Assembly: GCA_029242705.1 (NCBI GenBank)
Contig: JAQWTK010000065.1
Coordinates: 1-44,464 of the forward strand
From: Gammaproteobacteria bacterium
GTDB taxonomy: Bacteria > Pseudomonadota > Gammaproteobacteria > Pseudomonadales > Pseudohongiellaceae
Reading direction: 5' to 3'
DNA length: 44,464 bases
Shown here: positions 1 to 7,197 of the stretch, one piece after another
Layout: each line of letters starts with the position of its first letter
Numbering within the stretch: the first letter of the stretch is position 1
The notes under the pieces: model-generated
The model's input: only the letters and a program-made list of their open reading frames with translations
What the model was told of the DNA's origin: nothing
Database searches by the model: none
Position numbers and translations under genes: made by a program

Positions 1-2
1 AT

Positions 3-1022
3 TTAATTAATCCAAGCCAAAATGTTCCCGCACCTGATATGGGTACCGGAGAGAGAGAAATGGCTTGGATAGCTGACCAATATTCACGCATGAATACTAC
101 GGACATTAATTCCAGAGCTTGTGTCACGGGGAAGCCAATAAATTTTGGTGGTATAGCTGGTCGAGTTGAGGCTACTGGTCGTGGTGTTCAATATGCGTTG
201 CAAGAATTCTTCCGAGAGCCTAAGGACTTAGCTAAGGCTGGCTTGTCTGGCTCATTAGAAGGGAAACGCATAATCGTGCAAGGGCTTGGAAATGTTGGTT
301 ACCATGCTGCCAAATTCTTGGCGGAAGAGGATGGATCGCTTATTACGGGAATCATCGAGAGAGATGGAGCGATATACAATGAGGGCGGGTTAGATGTTGA
401 AGCGGTCCGAAACTGGATTATGGAAAACGATGGGGTCTCTGGTTTTCCAGGTGCAACATATTCGCAAAACGGCTCTGCGCTTTTAGAAGCAGATTGTGAC
501 ATTTTAATTCCTGCGGCTCTTGAAGGCGTTATCAATATTGATAACGCAAAAAATGTGAAGGCGCCACTTATCATAGAGGCTGCAAATGGTCCTGTGACGG
601 CAAATGCTGACAAAATACTTAGTGATAAAGGGTGCGTTATCATTCCAGATATGTATGCCAATGCTGGCGGTGTAACTGTTTCTTATTTTGAATGGGTCAA
701 GAATCTTACTCATATGCGTTTTGGTCGAATGCAAAGACGAGAACAAGAAGCGCACAATGAATTAGTGGTAAAAGAACTCGAGAATCTTTCAGAGATGGTG
801 GGAGATCAGTGGTCCCTTTCGGAAACTTTTAAACAAAAGTATATGAAGGGAGCTGGCGAGCTTGAATTAGTAAGATCGGGTCTTGATGACACGATGAGAG
901 GAGCGTTAGCGTCAATGAGAGCCCTTTGGTATGAGCAGGAGAATGTTTCTGATTTGCGTATGGCTGCATACCTAGTGTCTATAGGTAAAATCGCGGCTAG
1001 TTACGCAGCGAAAGGAGCTTAA
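3..1022 (+). CDS. Glu/Leu/Phe/Val dehydrogenase family protein (probable glutamate dehydrogenase), 5' end cut
   Basis: This is the C-terminal ~340 residues of a glutamate dehydrogenase-type enzyme, which interconverts glutamate and 2-oxoglutarate plus ammonia using NAD(P). The reading frame is open to the left edge: residues encoded before the first internal ATG (position 39) read VPAPDMGTGEREMAWI, a conserved part of the family's substrate domain. The gene therefore starts outside the window and the ATG at 39 is not the true start. A Rossmann nucleotide-binding segment follows (IIVQGLGNVG, about nt 270-300), then the conserved DMYANAGGVTVSYFEWV segment near nt 646-696. The family's helical C-terminus is complete. 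Whether the substrate is glutamate or another amino acid cannot be settled without the N-terminal part, but the C-terminal region resembles GDH more than leucine dehydrogenase. Confidence 0.93.
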   Translation, partial: LINPSQNVPAPDMGTGEREMAWIADQYSRMNTTDINSRACVTGKPINFGGIAGRVEATGRGVQYALQEFFREPKDLAKAGLSGSLEGKRIIVQGLGNVGYHAAKFLAEEDGSLITGIIERDGAIYNEGGLDVEAVRNWIMENDGVSGFPGATYSQNGSALLEADCDILIPAALEGVINIDNAKNVKAPLIIEAANGPVTANADKILSDKGCVIIPDMYANAGGVTVSYFEWVKNLTHMRFGRMQRREQEAHNELVVKELENLSEMVGDQWSLSETFKQKYMKGAGELELVRSGLDDTMRGALASMRALWYEQENVSDLRMAAYLVSIGKIAASYAAKGA

Positions 1023-1082
1023 TCTGATTTCCTTTAAGTTGGCTTTGCGGCCTCTCATTAGAATATAATTTCTATTATTGCG

Positions 1083-1553
1083 ATGCTGAGCTTTAAGAAT
1101 ATTTTGCCCGACGTTCTCGATAATAATTATCGAGGTAGCAAGGTGGCTTTATATTTTTTTGTATTATTGACTGCGGTCATGACTTGGCGAAGCATCGTCC
1201 ATATGTTCTTTGTTGATTATGGCTTGCATGGAATCGCGAATTATATTCACTTAGAAGGAAGCCCGGATCCTAGCGCTCTAATTCATCTATTTTTTTCACT
1301 TTGGGGAATGGCTCAATTAATTTTTTGTGCGGTTTGTTGGCTAAGCATTTTAAAAATACGATCGTTTATATCTGCTTTATACATTCTTTGGCTGCTAGAA
1401 TGGCTGACTAGGATCTTTTACTACCCGCGAATTTTTAAAGGAGTGGATCAGAATATTTATAAGGTAGGGACTACTCCGGGGATCGAGTTTGCTCCGTATC
1501 TAACTGTGCTTTTGGTTATTTTCTTTCTCTTGTCGATTAGGACGCCCAAATGA
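1083..1553 (+). CDS. Hypothetical four-helix membrane protein
   Basis: This 156-residue protein of unknown function has about four hydrophobic segments (roughly residues 20-40, 66-88, 95-113 and 137-153), so it is probably an inner-membrane protein. I recognise no catalytic motif. It begins with ATG shortly after a TATAAT-like hexamer (1064-1069). It is followed after 22 nt by the sterol-desaturase-type gene, with a monooxygenase after that. The tight same-strand spacing suggests co-transcription and perhaps a helper role for the membrane oxygenase, which is inference only. Confidence 0.72.
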   Translation: MLSFKNILPDVLDNNYRGSKVALYFFVLLTAVMTWRSIVHMFFVDYGLHGIANYIHLEGSPDPSALIHLFFSLWGMAQLIFCAVCWLSILKIRSFISALYILWLLEWLTRIFYYPRIFKGVDQNIYKVGTTPGIEFAPYLTVLLVIFFLLSIRTPK

Positions 1554-1575
1554 AAATTTATGGATGTAAGAGGCT

Positions 1576-2826
1576 ATGATAATCACTGATAAATCTATAA
1601 TCATCACTCTAGCTGTGCCTATTTTTTTATTTCTGATAGTGGTCGAGTATTTTTATGGATTAAAGGTTGGAAAAAATAATTACAAGCTTAGTGATACGTT
1701 TACAAGCTTGGGCCTAGGGCTAATTAGTAGATTTCCTGCCATGTTAAATCTTGGTTTCCAGGGGACAGTATTCGTATATGTTGGGTCATCTCTAAATCTT
1801 AAACTATTGCCTCTTGATAATCCCTTCACGTGGATAATTGGCTTTGTTTTATATGATCTTTCGTATTACTGGATGCATCGAATACACCACGAAGTTAAAA
1901 TTTTGTGGGCTACTCACAGCGTCCATCATCATGGAGAAGAGTTTAATCTGTCGACGGCATTAAGACAGACCAGTACAGGCTGGTTATGGAAATGGGTATT
2001 TTATTTACCTATGATCATGATCGGAGTTCCCGGGCAAGTATTCGTGACGGTTGCTGGTGTCAACCTAGTCTATCAGTTCTGGGTACATACTCAGCATATC
2101 GGACACCTTGGGATTTTAGAAAAAATATTTGTAACGCCTATGAATCATGGTATTCATCATGCGAAAAATCAGGAGTACATTGATGCTAACTATGGTGGTG
2201 TTTTTATTTTATGGGATAGGATTTTTGGAACTTATATTTCAGAAAAGCCAGAGATTAAGCCGGTCTATGGCACTGTTAAACCATTAAATAGCTGGAACCC
2301 TATATGGGCAAACTTCCAAGTCTTCTATCAGATGGTTCAAGATACAATTTATACAGAGAAAGTTACTGATAAAATTAAAATTTGGTACGGGCCTACTAGT
2401 TGGCGCCCTGAAGACATGTTGACGGAAAATTCTGAAGTAAGTTCTCCAGATTTTCATAAGAAATATGCTCCTGCAATAAATAATCAGGAAAAAAATTTTA
2501 CGATTATTCAATTATTTTCGATCGTTATATTTGCCGCAATTATGGCGACAACCGCGAGTCTTCAGGCTTATTACGAGACTGCAATATTTGGACTAATTTT
2601 AGTTTTAATCGTTGTGTCGACCTCTTTGATTCTCCAAAACAAAAGACATAGTTTCAATATTCAACTGGGGGTATCGTCCTTTTTGATAGTTTTTATCTAT
2701 TTTGGTGGGGTGGTAGATGTGGCCTTACTGGCGGCACAATTTATAATCCTCCACGCTGTTAGTAATGTCTTGTATATTAGTATTTATAACTTAGTAAAAA
2801 CTCAATCAAAAATGAAAATTCTTTAA
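1576..2826 (+). CDS. Sterol desaturase / fatty acid hydroxylase superfamily protein
   Basis: This is a 416-residue integral membrane di-iron oxygenase. Three histidine boxes are visible: HRIHH at residues 101-105, HSVHHH at 114-119 and HGIHH at 191-195. Extra His residues lie at 171 and 174. This is the signature of the family that includes C-5 sterol desaturase, fatty acid hydroxylases and alkylglycerol monooxygenase. Hydrophobic segments flank the boxes, and the C-terminal third (about 310-400) adds several more membrane spans. The overall layout resembles the alkylglycerol-monooxygenase-like branch, but the substrate cannot be read from sequence. The ATG at 1576 has an AGAGG-type ribosome site just upstream. 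It lies between a small membrane protein and an FAD monooxygenase, which suggests a short lipid- or terpenoid-modifying operon. Confidence 0.88.
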   Translation: MIITDKSIIITLAVPIFLFLIVVEYFYGLKVGKNNYKLSDTFTSLGLGLISRFPAMLNLGFQGTVFVYVGSSLNLKLLPLDNPFTWIIGFVLYDLSYYWMHRIHHEVKILWATHSVHHHGEEFNLSTALRQTSTGWLWKWVFYLPMIMIGVPGQVFVTVAGVNLVYQFWVHTQHIGHLGILEKIFVTPMNHGIHHAKNQEYIDANYGGVFILWDRIFGTYISEKPEIKPVYGTVKPLNSWNPIWANFQVFYQMVQDTIYTEKVTDKIKIWYGPTSWRPEDMLTENSEVSSPDFHKKYAPAINNQEKNFTIIQLFSIVIFAAIMATTASLQAYYETAIFGLILVLIVVSTSLILQNKRHSFNIQLGVSSFLIVFIYFGGVVDVALLAAQFIILHAVSNVLYISIYNLVKTQSKMKIL

Positions 2827-2881
2827 CCAGACTCATGGTGTGCCAACCAGGCGGGTTCTCACAATAAAGGATTAAGAAATA

Positions 2882-4099
2882 ATGGAACTAGAATTTGATG
2901 TTGCCATATGTGGGGCTGGACCCGGTGGTGCCGCCTTAGCATCAATTCTTGCATCTCGCGGGATAAAAACAGCACTGCTTGAAAGACAGTCCGATTTCTC
3001 TAGAGAATTCAGGGGTGAGGGAGTCATGCCGAGCGGCTATGAAGCATTAAAAAATATTGGATTTGATTTAGAAAATATTGATATACCTATACAAAAAAAT
3101 TCGGCAGTAAATGCTTATTATCATGGTAAGCATTTGATGGATGTTGAACTCCCTTTTGAAGATGCATTTGTAAGATGGGTTTCCCAGCCAGCCTTGCTTG
3201 AACACATTATTTCAACTAATCAAGGAAATAATAATTTTAATTTTTTTAGAGGCCATCGCGTTCATGATGTCAGTTACCAAAATGACCGGATTAGAGGTTT
3301 GCGGGTGGTTAATAAGGAAACGAAATTTAATATCAAGGCTAAAGTTATCATTGGGTTTGATGGCAGGACTTCAATTTTAAGGAGAAAACTTAATTTCGAT
3401 ACTATCGATTTTAAACAAATAATTGATGTTGTTTGGTTTAAGGTGCCTTACCCACATGAATTTTTGAATCCTGGGACAGCTTTTGTGAATGTTGTTCCGG
3501 GTGGATTCATGGTTTGCCCTGCGTGCTATGACGATGCGCTTCAAATTGGCTGGATAATAAACAAAGGTTCTTACCGAGAGGTCAAGGAGTTGGGAGAAGA
3601 ATCCTGGATTTCTGAAATACAAAAAGTTTGTCCTGCGAAGTTTTCCCAGCATCTTGAGAAATATAAAGGAAAGATCACAAATAAGTTTGTTTTAGATGTG
3701 AGTATCGAAAGATGCTTGGATTGGAGTAAGAAGGGTGTTCTTTTGTTAGGGGATGCAGCTCACACAATGAGCCCGGTTGGCGCGCAGGGAATCAATATCG
3801 CTGTAAGAGATGCGATAGTCGCGGCAAACCATCTAGTTCCTATTTTTAGTAAAGATTTTTCGGATTCAGAATTAGACTCTACTTACAAAGAAATAGAGAA
3901 TGAGAGGCTTCCTGAAGTCAAGAAAGTTCAAAATTTTCAAAAGAGGCCGACGACTGCGTTTAAAAAGCAAAATCCAATAGTTATGCTTGTGATCAAAAAT
4001 CTTCCAACTATTACAAAATTCAATCTTGTCAGAAAGATGATACTTAAACAGTTTAAAATGATGGCCTATGGTGTAACAAAAGTAGATCTGAAGGTTTGA
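2882..4099 (+). CDS. FAD-dependent monooxygenase (UbiH / p-hydroxybenzoate hydroxylase fold)
   Basis: This 405-residue class A flavoprotein oxygenase shows the ADP-binding GAGPGG motif at residues 11-16 and an acidic end of the second strand (LLERQ). The DG motif (IGFDGRTS, about nt 3350-3375) and the FAD ribityl motif GDAAH at 290-294, followed by MSPVGAQGIN, are also present. Such enzymes use NAD(P)H and O2 to hydroxylate or epoxidise ring or isoprenoid substrates. The substrate here is unknown. It is not convincingly UbiH, UbiF or UbiI, because it sits outside any ubiquinone locus and its C-terminus (about 340-405) is unusually basic and hydrophobic, perhaps membrane-associated. The start ATG follows an AAAGGA ribosome site. 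The stop is only 6 nt before the next gene. Confidence 0.88.
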   Translation: MELEFDVAICGAGPGGAALASILASRGIKTALLERQSDFSREFRGEGVMPSGYEALKNIGFDLENIDIPIQKNSAVNAYYHGKHLMDVELPFEDAFVRWVSQPALLEHIISTNQGNNNFNFFRGHRVHDVSYQNDRIRGLRVVNKETKFNIKAKVIIGFDGRTSILRRKLNFDTIDFKQIIDVVWFKVPYPHEFLNPGTAFVNVVPGGFMVCPACYDDALQIGWIINKGSYREVKELGEESWISEIQKVCPAKFSQHLEKYKGKITNKFVLDVSIERCLDWSKKGVLLLGDAAHTMSPVGAQGINIAVRDAIVAANHLVPIFSKDFSDSELDSTYKEIENERLPEVKKVQNFQKRPTTAFKKQNPIVMLVIKNLPTITKFNLVRKMILKQFKMMAYGVTKVDLKV

Positions 4100-4105
4100 C
4101 TATTT

Positions 4106-4735
4106 GTGAATGAAAGAATTATTCAAACCGAAGCCTGCGTTGCTGAGGGTGCAAAATATTTAGCGCAGCTCGAACCGAGGTTTGATTTTGCGCTTCGCTG
4201 TGTTGGTAAGTTGCCGTTACGAAGGAGGCCGGATGGCTTTGAGCGGCTTTTAGGTGCGATCGTAAGCCAGCAATTGAGTGTCACCGCAGCAAATGCAATT
4301 TGGAAGCGCATCATTGCCGCTAATTTGAATGGACCCAGAAAAATTCTGAAAGCGCGGGACGATGATTTGAGAGCCGCAGGCTTAAGTCGACAAAAAATTA
4401 CGTATGCGCGCGCGCTAGCCCATTCGGGGATTAATTTCAAAGCACTTCGTAAGATGTCCACGACCGATGTCGTTTCGAGATTGACTCAGGTTAAGGGTAT
4501 TGGCACTTGGACGGCAGAAATCTACTCTATGTTTAGTTTGGGCCGCGCTGATGTTTTTGCGCCAGGCGATTTGGCTCTACAAGAAGCAGTTCGTATACTA
4601 TTTTCTCTTGATTCCCGTCCTGATGAAAAACGCTTGCGTAATATTGCTGATCAATGGTCTCCGTGGAGATCGGTTGCGGCGCGATTATTATGGTCTTACT
4701 ACGCCTATGAAAAGAAGCGGGAAGGGGTTGGATAG
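4106..4735 (+). CDS. alkA: DNA-3-methyladenine glycosylase II-like (AlkA family, HhH-GPD)
   Basis: This 209-residue base-excision repair glycosylase removes alkylated purines from DNA. The helix-hairpin-helix is visible as VKGIGTWTA (residues 129-137). The catalytic aspartate is probably Asp155 in FAPGDLALQ, matching the HhH-GPD layout. The conserved AIVSQQLS segment at 51-58 is also typical. It is shorter than E. coli AlkA because the extra N-terminal domain is absent, which is common in other bacteria. The start codon is GTG, with AAGG about 13 nt upstream, 6 nt after the monooxygenase stop. By eye the gene is richer in G and C than the three genes before it, so it may have a different history even though it is spaced as if in their operon. 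Confidence 0.88.
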   Translation: MNERIIQTEACVAEGAKYLAQLEPRFDFALRCVGKLPLRRRPDGFERLLGAIVSQQLSVTAANAIWKRIIAANLNGPRKILKARDDDLRAAGLSRQKITYARALAHSGINFKALRKMSTTDVVSRLTQVKGIGTWTAEIYSMFSLGRADVFAPGDLALQEAVRILFSLDSRPDEKRLRNIADQWSPWRSVAARLLWSYYAYEKKREGVG

Positions 4736-4753
4736 AAGTAATTGCGAGCGAAA

Positions 4754-4777
4754 AAAAGGGCCGTGTAAGGCCCTTTT
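4754..4777. terminator. Bidirectional rho-independent terminator
   Basis: Nine-base perfect arms (AAAAGGGCC at 4754-4762 and GGCCCTTTT at 4769-4777) enclose a 6-nt loop. The hairpin sits between two convergent genes. Read on the reverse strand it ends in a run of seven T, and on the forward strand in four T, so it can end transcripts from both sides. Confidence 0.85.
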
Positions 4778-4786
4778 CTAGTTGCA

Positions 4787-5158
4787 TTAGTTTGGCGAGC
4801 TTATCTCCCAATAACTGACCTTAACGTCTTTGGTTAATATATCGATATCCCAAATAACGAAATTCACGGCCCCGTTGTTAACTGCGTCGGTGAAGTATAC
4901 TTTCAATGTTGATTTTTCTCTCTTAAAGGTCCCTCTATGAGGGGTGGTGATCAAGGTTCCGTCTGTTAGGAATGTCCGAGCTTCTCCACTTAAGACGCCC
5001 CTAGTGCGATCGCCATCTACAGACTCGAGTACATGCGTGCAGAAAACTGATCCATACCCTTCAACCTGTCCTTCGAAGTCAAAAGAAGCGCAATCTGATT
5101 CGATCGTCATTCTGGTTATTTTGAGTTCACCAGTGCCATCTGGGTTATTGAGATCCAT
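4787..5158 (-). CDS. Hypothetical protein, small beta-rich
   Basis: This 123-residue soluble protein has alternating hydrophobic and polar residues, suggesting a mostly beta structure. It has no signal peptide, membrane helix or motif that I recognise. A passing resemblance to small beta-barrel families (DUF3224-like) is too weak to name it. The start ATG is preceded by a good AGGAGA ribosome site about 7 nt upstream, so it is probably translated. It lies 58 nt downstream of the GFA-type gene on the same strand and is likely co-transcribed with it. It ends next to the bidirectional terminator. Confidence 0.68.
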   Translation of the reverse strand: MDLNNPDGTGELKITRMTIESDCASFDFEGQVEGYGSVFCTHVLESVDGDRTRGVLSGEARTFLTDGTLITTPHRGTFKREKSTLKVYFTDAVNNGAVNFVIWDIDILTKDVKVSYWEISSPN

Positions 5159-5216
5159 TAATTTCTCCTGTGAATATTTTCGTAATTTGTTGATTGAAAT
5201 CTATTTTATTGAGCCA

Positions 5217-5843
5217 TTAGTCTTCGTCGGGAGGTGGCCACGTTGCAAATTTTTCTAGACCATCATTGATAGCCTCAAAAGGCAAAATGCTGCTTTCACA
5301 GTGCACATGAAATTGAGGTTGCCAAGATTCAATGAATTCATTCATTTTTTCAGTGAAAGTTGCTGGAAATACAGAGACAAAATCTACGGGTTCATCGGTG
5401 TCATTAAAAATGGAATGTGGCCTCTGGTAGAGAGCGTTCATCATGACAACTCCACATTTTGAGCAAAATAAACGGCCTATACCTCCAAAATTTGGATTAT
5501 CATCCCAGCTTTCATAGTTCGGATTTCCCGGCCCTGGATCTCCAGGCTTTAACAAATCAAAACCTTTGGTGATGGTTATTTCGAACTCACCTTCTCGCTT
5601 ATCTCCAGTTTCGGGATCAATATTCGCATTATCTGTATAAAGGACCTGATAGAGCGGTGCTGAGTGGGTTCTTCTGCACGCCCAACAGTGACAAAACCCG
5701 GATACTGATGGTTCATCGGTTTTTAACTTTATTTCTACAGAGCCGCAGAGACACATCGCCGTGGCTTCATTTTTTGAGCCACTCGGATAACATTTTGCTG
5801 CAAGCTCTGGATCGCCTTCTACTAATAGTTCTCCATCAGTCAT
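5217..5843 (-). CDS. GFA / CENP-V family zinc-binding protein
   Basis: This 208-residue protein carries the zinc-binding cysteines of the GFA fold: CLCG at residues 31-34, CHCWAC at 51-56 and a later CSKCG. Named for glutathione-dependent formaldehyde-activating enzyme, most family members have no proven activity. About 25 residues precede the first cysteine pair, and the protein is longer than the usual 130-160 residues because of an insert around residues 75-120 and a C-terminal tail. The start ATG has AAGGGG upstream. It is the first gene of a probable two-gene reverse operon. Confidence 0.82.
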   Translation of the reverse strand: MTDGELLVEGDPELAAKCYPSGSKNEATAMCLCGSVEIKLKTDEPSVSGFCHCWACRRTHSAPLYQVLYTDNANIDPETGDKREGEFEITITKGFDLLKPGDPGPGNPNYESWDDNPNFGGIGRLFCSKCGVVMMNALYQRPHSIFNDTDEPVDFVSVFPATFTEKMNEFIESWQPQFHVHCESSILPFEAINDGLEKFATWPPPDED

Positions 5844-5939
5844 AACCGTTCCCCTTCTTTATTGAAAATTATTTCATCACATATGTTTATAATGGCAGGA
5901 TGACACTTGGAATAAATACAGTCAAATTCTAGTCGCCTA

Positions 5940-6590
5940 ATGAAAATTTTTAGTGTAAAAAAAATTCCAACAATGTCGTGGAGTTCAAGTTACCCTTTAA
6001 ACTTTAATCCTCGATTAAGTACGGTAACTGCGCTTTGCTTTGGTTTGATAATATTTGGGGTGGGTGAGGCTACCTTGATTGCCGCAGGTCTTGGTGTTAG
6101 CCCTTGGACCGTTTTAGCGCAGGGTTTTAGTGTAACCTCCGGATTGTCGATAGGTTGGTCTACTTTTATTATTAGTCTGGTTGTTTTGACCTTTTGGTTG
6201 CCGCTTAAACAGATACCTGGCATTGGCACAATTCTCAATGCGTTGATAATCCCTATTGTCATTGAATTACTTTTGCCCTGGCTTCCCAGGCCAGATTCAG
6301 GCCTCCTTAAGATTATTCAGGTAGTGTTTGGAATAATATTAGTTGGAATTGGCAGCGGATGTTATTTGATTTCTAATTTAGGACCTGGTCCGAGAGATGG
6401 TTTAATGACGGGATTGCAATTATTGACAGGCCGCCCAATAGCTTTGGTTAGAACTTTACTAGAAATTTCAGCAGTGGCAATTGGTTGGCTTTTAGGCGGA
6501 ACAGTAGGTATTGGCACCCTAATGTTTGCATTAGGGATAGGTTCGGCCGTTTCATTAAGTCTATATTCTATTAAACTTTTTTTTAAATAA
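5940..6590 (+). CDS. YczE/YitT-like integral membrane protein
   Basis: This 216-residue protein has five or six membrane segments. It shows the pattern of the YczE/YyaS family: GVSPWTVLAQG near residues 50-60, GWSTFIISL, and the conserved NLGPGPRDGLMTG near 145-157. Family function is unknown; members are thought to be transporters or membrane accessory proteins. The start is uncertain: ATG at 5940 has no clear ribosome site, and an internal ATG at residue 12 (5973) is an alternative that would remove a basic leader. It is followed after 28 nt by tadA. Confidence 0.8.
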   Translation: MKIFSVKKIPTMSWSSSYPLNFNPRLSTVTALCFGLIIFGVGEATLIAAGLGVSPWTVLAQGFSVTSGLSIGWSTFIISLVVLTFWLPLKQIPGIGTILNALIIPIVIELLLPWLPRPDSGLLKIIQVVFGIILVGIGSGCYLISNLGPGPRDGLMTGLQLLTGRPIALVRTLLEISAVAIGWLLGGTVGIGTLMFALGIGSAVSLSLYSIKLFFK

Positions 6591-6618
6591 ATGTTAGCGA
6601 AACTAAGCAACGATTTTT

Positions 6619-7107
6619 ATGACTCAATATCTGGAAAGGACTAAGCAAACTAAGCATGAGTATTGGATGAATCGTGCCCTGGAACAGGCGAGATTGGGAT
6701 TGTCTGGTAGTGAAGTACCTATTGGCGCTGTATTAGTAGATTGCGACTCAGAAGAATTAATTGCGGAGGGTCATAATCAACCGATTGAAATGAATGATCC
6801 TACAGCTCATGCTGAGGTCATGGTTTTACGAAAGGCTGGTCAATCCCGAGGAAACTATCGACTGCCTAGGACTGCTATCTATGTTACGATGGAACCCTGC
6901 ACAATGTGTGTTGGAGCGATTATTCATGCTCGTGTAGATTCCGTGATATTTGGAGCAAGAGAGCCTAAAGCGGGCGCGCTAGTGAGTCAGCAGCAGTTAG
7001 TAGCTCAATCCTGCTACAATCATAGTTTACAAGTCCTTGGTGGAATTTTAGAAGTTAGATGTTCGGATTTGATGCAGCATTTCTTCAAAGGGAAACGAAG
7101 GCAATAA
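6619..7107 (+). CDS. tadA: tRNA adenosine(34) deaminase TadA
   Basis: This 162-residue zinc-dependent deaminase converts A34 to inosine in the anticodon of tRNA-Arg(ACG). The zinc and catalytic signature is complete: His64 and the proton-shuttling Glu66 (HAEVMVL), then Cys94 and Cys97 (MEPCTMCVGA). The length matches E. coli TadA (about 167). It lies 90 nt before purL. In E. coli and Pseudomonas the order is tadA-mltF-purL, so mltF appears to be absent here. The enzyme is normally essential. Confidence 0.95.
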   Translation: MTQYLERTKQTKHEYWMNRALEQARLGLSGSEVPIGAVLVDCDSEELIAEGHNQPIEMNDPTAHAEVMVLRKAGQSRGNYRLPRTAIYVTMEPCTMCVGAIIHARVDSVIFGAREPKAGALVSQQQLVAQSCYNHSLQVLGGILEVRCSDLMQHFFKGKRRQ

Positions 7108-7197
7108 ACTAAATAGTTAAGCATTTCTCGAGATGAGAAGGGTGGACTGGTAGTCATTACGATTTTGGTCGGGAACGATATTCTGGGTTAATTATCG

